DNA of 8,305 bases, from NCBI GenBank assembly GCA_027618855.1, contig JAQCID010000041.1, positions 1 through 8,305 of the forward strand, written 5' to 3'. Of the stretch, positions 1 through 5,792 are shown in pieces. Origin of the DNA: Bacteroidota bacterium (GTDB taxonomy: Bacteria; Bacteroidota; Bacteroidia; Flavobacteriales_D; Sanyastnellaceae). Made by a program: the position numbers and the translations under genes. Each line of letters starts with the position of its first letter. The stretch's first letter is position 1. A model generated the notes under the pieces. That model did no database searches. It saw only the letters and a program-made list of their open reading frames with translations, and had not been told where the DNA came from.

Positions 1-374
1 GCGACAACACCTATGATCGGTCCGGATTCATCACATAGCGCAATGTTTATCGCAAACCCAGTTCTGTTACTTACAAACGATTCAGTCCCGTCCAGTGGGT
101 CAATTAAGAAATAATGTTTCCATTTTTTTCGCTCTTCGAATGGGGGTATTTCAGATTCTTCACTGATGATGGGAATACCTAAAGGTTTTAAGATGTCAGA
201 TATTATTTTTTCAGAAGCATAATCGGCATTCGAAACCACAGATCCGTCTTCTTTTGATTTGATATTCAACGCTTCATCGGATGTGTTTAAAGCGGCAAGC
301 AGAACGTGGGATCCCGCACTTGCTGCCTGAAGGCAATTTTCGATGATTTTATTGAAAAATTTATGAGACAACAT
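1..374 (-). CDS. cysQ: CysQ-like 3'(2'),5'-bisphosphate nucleotidase, partial (N-terminal 124 residues)
   Basis: The leftward reading frame opens with ATG at 374-372 and stays open to the window edge, so the C-terminal half is missing. The product belongs to the inositol monophosphatase fold family. It shows the early DGSVVSNADYASE segment (residues 43-55), the metal-binding acidic pair in SEES (71-74), and the signature IDPLDGT (91-97) that supplies metal-binding Asp92 and Asp95. In this family CysQ removes the 3' phosphate of 3'-phosphoadenosine 5'-phosphate, a by-product of sulfate assimilation, in the cytoplasm. I prefer CysQ over a true inositol phosphatase because of the PFEERKKW segment (78-85) just before the signature, which is typical of bacterial CysQ. 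The usual CysQ continuation GTKEF reads GTESF here. The family assignment is secure, but the exact substrate is less so because substrate-side residues lie outside the window. The gene is divergent from the TPP-controlled receptor gene. Confidence 0.75.
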   Translation of the reverse strand, partial: MLSHKFFNKIIENCLQAASAGSHVLLAALNTSDEALNIKSKEDGSVVSNADYASEKIISDILKPLGIPIISEESEIPPFEERKKWKHYFLIDPLDGTESFVSNRTGFAINIALCDESGPIIGVV

Positions 375-389
375 CGCGGGTAAGTTAGT

Positions 390-397
390 TATATTTG
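390..397 (+). promoter_or_regulatory. Bacteroidota-type -7 promoter element (TATATTTG)
   Basis: TATATTTG matches all fixed positions of the Bacteroidota -7 consensus TAnnTTTG. Its position would start transcription at about 402-405, exactly where the TPP aptamer begins. That agreement is the main reason to believe it. No clear -33 TTTG lies at the usual spacing upstream, so the support is one-sided. The element lies only 16 bases from the start codon of the divergent cysQ-like gene. Confidence 0.5.
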
Positions 398-401
398 CCT
401 C

Positions 402-473
402 GATGCAGGGGTGCTGAAATGCTGAGAATATACCCTTCGAACCTGACCGAGTAATATCGGAAAGGAAGATGTC
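402..473 (+). promoter_or_regulatory. TPP riboswitch aptamer (Thi box)
   Basis: The conserved TPP aptamer blocks appear in order: GGGGTGC (408-414), CTGAGA (422-427), ATACCC (430-435), GAACCTGA (439-446), a TAAT core (452-455) and AAGGAAG (462-468). Helices can be traced. P2 is GGGT 409-412 with ACCC 432-435. P3 is a very short GC/GC pair closing TGAAAT. P4 is CCT 442-444 with AGG 463-465. P5 is CCGA 447-450 with TCGG 457-460. P1 is weak: GATG 402-405 with TGTC 470-473, two of its four pairs being G-U. This class binds thiamin pyrophosphate and normally lowers expression when the cofactor is plentiful. It lies in the 5' leader of the TonB-dependent receptor gene, with 51 bases between the aptamer and the ATG. 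Confidence 0.95.
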
Positions 474-475
474 AA

Positions 476-508
476 GTGTGTAGCACACCCGCGTCATGAT
501 TATTCATG
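476..508 (+). promoter_or_regulatory. Candidate riboswitch expression platform: two small hairpins
   Basis: Two perfect inverted repeats follow the aptamer: GTGTG-TAG-CACAC (476-488) and CATGA-TTAT-TCATG (495-508). Neither is followed by a proper T-tract, so a classical intrinsic terminator is not evident, although TTTAATTT follows the second. CACCC at 486-490 overlaps the first hairpin and is also complementary to GGGTG 409-413 in the aptamer, which offers a possible alternative fold. The second hairpin ends 16 bases before the receptor start codon. The inverted repeats are plain in the sequence; their regulatory role is inferred from position. Confidence 0.35.
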
Positions 509-524
509 TTTAATTTATACTGCT

Positions 525-2789
525 ATGCGCAAGATTTTTATTGTTGGATTGTTTCTGTCTCCGCTTGTTTTTCAATCTCAAATAGATTCAATCAATGTTT
601 TGAAACCAGCAGCGGTTTCTGCGGTGACTTCTGACGACAGGTCTCCTTTTGCATATACGAACTTAGATGCGGATGAATTAAACGCACGAGATGCGGGTCA
701 GGATTTGCCGTTTTTATTGCGACTTACACCTTCTGTAGTCATTACCTCAGATGCCGGAAATGGAATTGGATATACTGGAATGAGGATTAGGGGTTCTGAC
801 GCGAGCAGAATCAATGTTACGATCAATGGCGTGCCTCTAAATGATGCGGAATCTCAGGGTGTTTACTGGGTTGATTTGCCAGATTTGGGAGCGAGTGTCT
901 CGGGATTGCAAATCCAAAGGGGTGTAGGTACAAGTACTGTAGGACCAGGTGCCTTTGGAGGTTCTGTAGCCGTAAATACGCTTGGAGATATAGTAAAGCC
1001 ACACGTGAAAGCTGTTTTAGGGATGGGAAGTTTTAATTCGTACCGCCAGAGTGTAAGTTGGAATACCGGGATGCTTGGAGATGGAATTTCTTTTGATGGA
1101 AGAGCGTCTCATATTTCATCGGATGGATACATTGACAGGGCTTCAAGTGAATTAAGTTCCCTTTACACTTCACTTGTTAAAAGATGGACCAGTGGGAAAA
1201 TATCGCTCACTACCATGTTGGGTCACGAGAGAACATATCAAGCATGGTACGGTGTTCCACAAATTGTCACTGATGAAGATATATCGGATACAGAGATCCA
1301 AGATTGGGCTGCTGGGTCCTACGAATATGGATACGGCGATGACAATCAGAGGATTTCGGACTTAATAGAGAATCGAAGAACCCACAATTATTATAACTAT
1401 GAAAATGAAGTGGACGATTACAACCAAAACCACTTCCAGCTACATCTTGAACAAAACATCGGCATTGCTGATTTGGGAGTTGCACTCTATACAACAACAG
1501 GAGCAGGCTACTACGAGCAGTTTAGAGCCGCAGATTCATTTTCAGATTACGGGCTTATCGCGCCAATGTATCCTGATTCGAGCGCGCCTGAGACGACAAA
1601 TGTGATTCGGCGACGTTGGCTCGACAATCGTTTGTGGGGATCAATTGTCAACCTAACGATCCCACTTGAAGAGATGACAATCGTTGCTGGGGGAGCCTAT
1701 TCAAGGTACAAGGGAGATCATTTTGGTGAAATAATTTGGATGGAACACGCATCGGATATTTTACCTGGAACGAACTATTACGACAACATTGGAGATAAAA
1801 CGGATGTGAGTGCTTTTGTCAGAGTCAAGCACGATTTGGTGGGTGATTTTTTGAGGTTGCAGGCCGAGGCCCAAATCCGATCTGTTCTTTATACAGTTGA
1901 AGGCGTAGATGCAGATCTTCAGAATCTACAAATAAATGACAGCCGGTTGTTTTTTAATCCAAAGATCGGCGTTGACTATATTGTCTCATCCTCGAGCAGG
2001 GGGTATGCTTCAGTTGCGATTGCAAATCGAGAACCTGCGAGAAGTGACTATCTCGACAGACCATCTTGGGGTGGGGCAAGTATTCAACATGAACGATTAA
2101 TTGATTTTGAAGTGGGGTACCGCTATGTGGCGAAAAGATGGGCTGCAGAAATCGGGCTGTATCACATGGATTATAAAGATCAATTAATAGCTACAGGAAT
2201 GTTAAATGATGTGGGTAGTTCTGTCAGAGTTAACGTGCCTTCGAGTTTCAGGCAAGGCGTTGAGTTTCAGGCTGGCGTTGAGCTTCACTCAAGAGTTCGA
2301 TGGGATGGAAATGTGACGGTTTCCCGAAATAAGATCAATTTGTTTGCTGAAACGCTTTACGATTACAATGAAAACTTTGAGTACGAGAACCTTGTAAATC
2401 ATACAAATACAGACATCTCATTTTCTCCGGCGATCATCGCAGCGAGTGTGTTTGGATATGAGGTTTGGTCAAATGATGAAGTCAAGATAGCATTTGAGTT
2501 ATCTACGAAATATGTCGGCAAACAATTTCTGGACAACACCTCAAACGACAGTCGGTCGTTGCCAGGTTATATCTTGAATGACTGCGTGCTTAGCGTGTCA
2601 AATAACTTTAAAAGAGGCGGTGATTTAAAGCTTTCGCTCTTCGCAAATAACATACTGGATCACATGTACAGTGCAAATGGATGGACATACAGTTATCTAT
2701 ACGGTGGCATGAATGCGATGACAACAGAAAATTATGTCTATCCCCAAGCAGGACGACATGGGTTTGTGAATTTAACAATGACTTTTTGA
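525..2789 (+). CDS. TonB-dependent outer-membrane receptor, probable thiamin or thiamin-precursor importer
   Basis: The 754-residue product starts with a basic and hydrophobic signal peptide (about residues 1-18, MRKIFIVGLFLSPLVF). A plug domain follows at about 45-155, with family-typical stretches MRIRGSDASRINVTINGVPL (86-105) and QIQRGVGTSTVGPGAFGGSV (129-148). The rest is a long beta-barrel rich in aromatic strands, ending in Phe as outer-membrane barrels do. DSINVLKPAAVSA (21-33) may hold the TonB box. The carboxypeptidase-like extension common at the N terminus of Bacteroidota receptors is absent, so the plug follows the signal peptide almost directly. Such receptors import scarce ligands across the outer membrane using TonB/ExbBD energy. 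Sequence alone does not give the ligand; the TPP riboswitch in the leader points to thiamin, its phosphates or a precursor. TPP-regulated outer-membrane receptors are known in Bacteroidota, including in Bacteroides. No inner-membrane thiamin transporter (PnuT) or salvage gene is adjacent. Confidence 0.93.
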   Translation: MRKIFIVGLFLSPLVFQSQIDSINVLKPAAVSAVTSDDRSPFAYTNLDADELNARDAGQDLPFLLRLTPSVVITSDAGNGIGYTGMRIRGSDASRINVTINGVPLNDAESQGVYWVDLPDLGASVSGLQIQRGVGTSTVGPGAFGGSVAVNTLGDIVKPHVKAVLGMGSFNSYRQSVSWNTGMLGDGISFDGRASHISSDGYIDRASSELSSLYTSLVKRWTSGKISLTTMLGHERTYQAWYGVPQIVTDEDISDTEIQDWAAGSYEYGYGDDNQRISDLIENRRTHNYYNYENEVDDYNQNHFQLHLEQNIGIADLGVALYTTTGAGYYEQFRAADSFSDYGLIAPMYPDSSAPETTNVIRRRWLDNRLWGSIVNLTIPLEEMTIVAGGAYSRYKGDHFGEIIWMEHASDILPGTNYYDNIGDKTDVSAFVRVKHDLVGDFLRLQAEAQIRSVLYTVEGVDADLQNLQINDSRLFFNPKIGVDYIVSSSSRGYASVAIANREPARSDYLDRPSWGGASIQHERLIDFEVGYRYVAKRWAAEIGLYHMDYKDQLIATGMLNDVGSSVRVNVPSSFRQGVEFQAGVELHSRVRWDGNVTVSRNKINLFAETLYDYNENFEYENLVNHTNTDISFSPAIIAASVFGYEVWSNDEVKIAFELSTKYVGKQFLDNTSNDSRSLPGYILNDCVLSVSNNFKRGGDLKLSLFANNILDHMYSANGWTYSYLYGGMNAMTTENYVYPQAGRHGFVNLTMTF

Positions 2790-2812
2790 CGAATATTTTG
2801 TACTTTAATCGA

Positions 2813-4048
2813 ATGAAACACATCGTTCTCATATTGGTTATCATCTCCTCATTTGGTGGCGTAAAGGCTCAATTTACAATGCCCTTTGAAGAGTTAGTCC
2901 ATGAGGGGACTTGGTTACAGTGGCCACATAATTTTACCTATGGATTTGGTGCTTCTGACTTTGAACCTGCCTGGATAGAAATGACTTCGGCATTAATTGG
3001 TGGGGAGAAAGTTCATATTGTGGCGTATGATGAAAGCCACATGTCTCACATTGAGGATCTGTTGATAGGCGCTTCAGTTTCTATGGCGCAGGTCAATATC
3101 ATTGTTGCAGAAAACGATGATTTTTGGATCAGAGATAACGGACCTATTTTCGTCTATGATTCAGAATCCCAACTTACGGTTCTCGATTGGGGGTTTAATG
3201 GATGGGGAGGCAATACTCCTTCTGCACTCTGTGATGACATCCCCATTGCAGTTGCGGACTATTTGTCCATTCCTTTAATTGATTTAAATGAAATGGTCCT
3301 TGAGGGTGGCGCCTTTGAAGTAGATGGTCATGGAACGCTGATGGCGACGAGATCTTCTGTTACAGGAGCAGATAGAAATCCGGGTTGGACTGAATCGCAG
3401 ATTGAGGGTTATATGGAAGAGTATTTGGGAGTCACACATTTTGTTTGGTTTGATGGGGTGTTCGGATGTGTCGAGGATGTTACAGATCAACATATAGATG
3501 GTTTTGCAAAATTCCAAGGAAACAATACGATTGTTACGATGAGTCACATAGACCTCTCTTACTGGCAGGTGTCCGTTTCTGACATTGCGCTCCTATATAA
3601 CTCAGCAAACTCAAGTGGCGAGCAATTTGAAATCGTCGTTTTGCCTTTAACTCAGAATGACGTCACCACTACCTGGGGTGAAAACCTTGGATTGCGGGCC
3701 AGTTATGTGAACTATTATGTCGCAAATAGCGTGGTTCTAGTGCCAAACTACAGTGACCCCAACGACGATGTGGCAAACGGAATAATCCAAAGCCTCTATC
3801 CAGACAGAACTGTTGTGGGTATAGATTCTAGGAATATATTTGTCAATGGAGGTATGGTGCATTGCATCACACAGCAACAACCTATAGGAGAGACTGGAAT
3901 AGGATTGCATGAGTTAGAAGCCCTTCCCGAGGATAAGGTTATTCGAATTCTTGATTTTTTAGGCAGAGAAGTTGAGAACCCAAAGCCAGGGGTTTTATAC
4001 CTGTGGCTTTACGAAAGCGGTTTCGTTAAGAAGGGCTTAGCGAATTAA
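2813..4048 (+). CDS. Secreted agmatine deiminase family (PAD superfamily) protein
   Basis: I start this at ATG 2813 because it gives a clear signal peptide (MKHIVLILVI..., likely cleavage VKA|Q at 19/20). An earlier in-frame ATG would lie inside the receptor gene and bury the signal. The 411-residue product carries agmatine deiminase landmarks: HEGTWLQWP (30-38), FWIRDNGP (104-111), LEGGAFEVDGHGTL (163-176), DQHIDGFAKF (226-235, His228 and Asp230) and GGMVHCITQQQP (346-357, with presumed nucleophile Cys351). The catalytic set appears complete. Cytoplasmic relatives turn agmatine into N-carbamoylputrescine and ammonia; this one is exported, so its substrate may differ. Residues about 370-411 form an extra tail (KVIRILDFLGREV, then GVLYLWLYESG) that resembles a degenerate type IX sorting domain. 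The gene lies 23 bases after the receptor with no convincing promoter, so it is probably cotranscribed under TPP control. Fold and family are confident; the substrate is unknown. Confidence 0.88.
   Translation: MKHIVLILVIISSFGGVKAQFTMPFEELVHEGTWLQWPHNFTYGFGASDFEPAWIEMTSALIGGEKVHIVAYDESHMSHIEDLLIGASVSMAQVNIIVAENDDFWIRDNGPIFVYDSESQLTVLDWGFNGWGGNTPSALCDDIPIAVADYLSIPLIDLNEMVLEGGAFEVDGHGTLMATRSSVTGADRNPGWTESQIEGYMEEYLGVTHFVWFDGVFGCVEDVTDQHIDGFAKFQGNNTIVTMSHIDLSYWQVSVSDIALLYNSANSSGEQFEIVVLPLTQNDVTTTWGENLGLRASYVNYYVANSVVLVPNYSDPNDDVANGIIQSLYPDRTVVGIDSRNIFVNGGMVHCITQQQPIGETGIGLHELEALPEDKVIRILDFLGREVENPKPGVLYLWLYESGFVKKGLAN
4022..4044. terminator. Imperfect hairpin across the convergent gene ends, possible terminator
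   Basis: TTCGTTAAG (4022-4030) and CTTAGCGAA (4036-4044) form a 9-bp stem with one G-U pair in the rightward RNA and a five-base AAGGG loop. In the leftward RNA the same position is a C-A mismatch, so the fold is better for transcripts from the deiminase side. It contains the stop codon of the GGGP synthase gene and ends just before the stop codon of the deiminase gene. Neither side has a strong U-tract, so calling it a terminator is inference based on the convergent position. Confidence 0.35.
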
Positions 4049-4757
4049 AGTTGAGGGACTTTTCTAAAACTGTGCCCAAGACCACAAGGTCAGCTCCTGC
4101 ATTCCAAGCCACTTCCATTCCTTCAAAATCAGTGATTCCACCTCCGACAATAAGTGGAACATCAACGGCATTGCGAACGGCTTTTATGAGTTTTTCAGGA
4201 ATGGGATGTCCTGCGCCACTTCCAGCATCGATATACACAACTTGCATTCCTAACAATACGGCTGCTTGAACCGTAGCGACTGCAATTTCAGGTTTTGATG
4301 ACGGGATGGGGAGGGTTTGGCTTATATACGCAGCAGAGGTAAGTGGGCCATCTCCTACGAGTAAATACGCTGTTGCAACTGTTTCGATATCCATGGCCAT
4401 CAAACGGGGAGCTGCCTCGACGTGCCTCCCGATCAATAAATCGGCATTTCGACCACTCACTAAGCTGAGAAACAATAAGGCATCGGCCTGTTCACTTATT
4501 TGATCTGGTGATCCGGGGAAGATTACTACAGGTAAATCAGTGTGTTTTTTAACTTGAGATACCAGTTTACTTGCATTGCCATTTGATAAAAAACTCCCCC
4601 CAATTAAAATATCAGAACATTCAGACGCATTGATTTCTTCAATCCAATGTTCCAGTTTGATGTCTTTGGGCGTTTTGTCAGGATCTAAAAGCACAGAGAA
4701 CCTTTTGCGTCCCTCTAGCCTGTCCGCTTTTAATTTGTCTAACCAATGGTTTGCCAT
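4026..4757 (-). CDS. pcrB: Geranylgeranylglyceryl / heptaprenylglyceryl phosphate synthase (PcrB/GGGPS family)
   Basis: The 243-residue product is a TIM-barrel prenyltransferase of the GGGPS family. Visible motifs are VLLDPDK (22-28), GGS (53-55), VIFPGS (78-83), SGRN (101-104), VYIDAGSGAG (174-183, the family's Y-x-E/D-AGSGA site), GGGI (205-208) and LGTV (227-230), the last three in phosphate-binding positions. The family joins a polyprenyl diphosphate to sn-glycerol-1-phosphate in an ether bond. It makes the archaeal membrane lipid core, heptaprenyl lipids in Firmicutes, and a product of unclear use in Bacteroidota. I chose ATG 4757 rather than an in-frame ATG at 4811, since the extra 18 residues are not family-like and lie inside the upstream gene. 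The start overlaps the hydrolase gene by 19 bases, implying translational coupling. The 3' end overlaps the convergent deiminase gene by 23 bases. Chain length of the prenyl donor cannot be read with confidence. Confidence 0.9.
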   Translation of the reverse strand: MANHWLDKLKADRLEGRKRFSVLLDPDKTPKDIKLEHWIEEINASECSDILIGGSFLSNGNASKLVSQVKKHTDLPVVIFPGSPDQISEQADALLFLSLVSGRNADLLIGRHVEAAPRLMAMDIETVATAYLLVGDGPLTSAAYISQTLPIPSSKPEIAVATVQAAVLLGMQVVYIDAGSGAGHPIPEKLIKAVRNAVDVPLIVGGGITDFEGMEVAWNAGADLVVLGTVLEKSLNFNSLSPS

Positions 4758-5626
4758 ATCTTTTCTTTTATTAAATTCACAATATCGGGGTGCCTCATCA
4801 CATGTCCGCAAGGAACTTTTAAAAAATAAACGCCGCGAATAGCACTGTTATTTGGGCTGAGCTGTTGAAGCGTTTTTTGAAGTGGCAGCGACCATGAATA
4901 GGGAATGATTTTATCTCTGCTTCCAAAGATAAAGTATCCTGTCTTTTCAGCGTTTGAATTCTCATTCAAAACCTTTGCCAGTTTGTTTTTTTCAGGCCAA
5001 AACTCCATCTGCCCCCTCCAGCCAAGTGCGACCCTCTGTCTAATTTCAGGGTTGTCTGTGTGGAATCTTCCGAAGTGATGTTTGTGTTCAGAGATGACTC
5101 GGAGTGTCCGCATCGCATCGATGATCCACCTGTTTGTTTTCGGGTACTTGTCTACCAGCCCCCAAGTAACTTTGCCGATGTGGGTGTGTACGATGAATTT
5201 ATAAAACCTCCCCATTTTAAGTCCGTCGGGTGCCAATGCAATGACTCTGGAAAATTTGTCAGGAAAATCTTGATACAATGTAAGTGCAATTCTTGCGCCC
5301 ATGGAGTAACCTAAGAGTTCGAAACGTACATGATCTGCTCCAACGTAAGACTCGAGCGCATCGATCAACACTTGAGGAGATAGAGGTTCCTCAGGTGGCA
5401 ATGGAGGGAGAGGTTTGCTGCTGCCGTGGTGCAAAAGACTTATTGAAAGCATGGATGTGTTTGAATCATACAGCGGCATGAAATTCTCCATTTCTTTTGC
5501 TTGCCTGTCGAACCCGTGAAACGCGACAACGACTTTCGAAGCCGGTGTGGGGTTTGACGCTGGGACCTCCCATGCTCCGAACTGCCATCCATGGTGTTCC
5601 CACTCCACATATTCCCCATTATTCAT
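4739..5626 (-). CDS. Alpha/beta hydrolase
   Basis: The 295-residue protein has a standard alpha/beta-hydrolase layout. VVVAFHGFD (32-40) supplies the oxyanion-hole HG motif, GYSMG (106-110) is the nucleophile elbow with Ser108, GSRDKIIP (235-242) carries the likely acid Asp238, and CGHVM (273-277) the catalytic His275. A helical cap probably lies between about 135 and 215 (GRFYKFIVHTHIGKVTW and the following region). There is no signal peptide or membrane segment, so it should be cytoplasmic. It resembles MenH-like and carboxylesterase-like members, but the family is too broad to name a substrate. It is the first gene of a leftward pair and overlaps the GGGP synthase start by 19 bases, which hints at a shared, perhaps lipid-related, role; that link is inference from context. 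Its promoter should lie in the 166-base gap shared with carB, but I see no convincing -7 element on this strand. Confidence 0.85.
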   Translation of the reverse strand: MNNGEYVEWEHHGWQFGAWEVPASNPTPASKVVVAFHGFDRQAKEMENFMPLYDSNTSMLSISLLHHGSSKPLPPLPPEEPLSPQVLIDALESYVGADHVRFELLGYSMGARIALTLYQDFPDKFSRVIALAPDGLKMGRFYKFIVHTHIGKVTWGLVDKYPKTNRWIIDAMRTLRVISEHKHHFGRFHTDNPEIRQRVALGWRGQMEFWPEKNKLAKVLNENSNAEKTGYFIFGSRDKIIPYSWSLPLQKTLQQLSPNNSAIRGVYFLKVPCGHVMRHPDIVNLIKEKIWQTIG

Positions 5627-5723
5627 TCTGCTAAGTTCGGGCTAAGAAGGGTTACGAAATAAACATTAACAAAGTGTGGAAAAGACATAGCTTTTTTCAG
5701 GCGTATTAAGTTGTTTCATCATG

Positions 5724-5731
5724 TAACTTTG
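5724..5731 (+). promoter_or_regulatory. Bacteroidota-type -7 promoter element (TAACTTTG) for carB
   Basis: TAACTTTG matches TAnnTTTG at every fixed position and lies 61 bases before the carB start codon, predicting a leader of about 55 bases. The expected -33 region holds no clean TTTG; the nearest candidates are a T-run at 5692-5697 (too far) and TTG at 5711 (too close). It is the best promoter candidate in the 5627-5792 intergenic region. Confidence 0.45.
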
Positions 5732-5757
5732 CATCTGTTTAAGTCATTGTTAACCTG

Positions 5758-5777
5758 CTATATCTCAAATGATATAG
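5758..5777 (+). repeat. Perfect inverted repeat in the carB leader
   Basis: CTATATC (5758-5764) and GATATAG (5771-5777) are exact inverted copies separated by TCAAAT. The repeat lies between the predicted transcription start and the carB ATG, ending 15 bases before it and followed by an A-run. It could be an RNA hairpin near the ribosome-binding region or a dimeric repressor site. It is not an intrinsic terminator, because the following tract is A on this strand and no T-tract follows on the other. Confidence 0.4.
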
Positions 5778-5792
5778 TCGGATAAAAAAAAA

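Noticed and set aside
1174..1605. Small overlapping reading frames on both strands inside the receptor gene
   Set aside because: They are shadows of the receptor frame, with no recognisable domain or start context. Similar short frames inside the deiminase, hydrolase and carB genes were dismissed for the same reason.
2801..2808. TACTTTAA as a separate promoter for the deiminase
   Set aside because: It misses the final G of TAnnTTTG, has no -33 element at the right spacing, and would start transcription almost on the start codon. Cotranscription with the receptor is simpler.
2681..2812. In-frame upstream extension of the deiminase gene (44 more residues)
   Set aside because: It lies inside the 3' end of the receptor gene, is not deiminase-like, and would bury a good signal peptide that starts at ATG 2813.
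4758..4811. In-frame upstream extension of the GGGP synthase gene (18 more residues)
   Set aside because: The residues do not resemble the family and overlap hydrolase codons. ATG 4757 gives a normal length and N terminus.
5631..5646. Direct repeat CTAAG...CTAAG just upstream of the hydrolase start
   Set aside because: Two 5-base copies 11 bases apart are expected by chance and match no site I know.
5758..5790. Intrinsic terminator upstream of carB
   Set aside because: The palindrome is A/T-rich and followed by an A-run on the plus strand; on the minus strand no T-run follows it.
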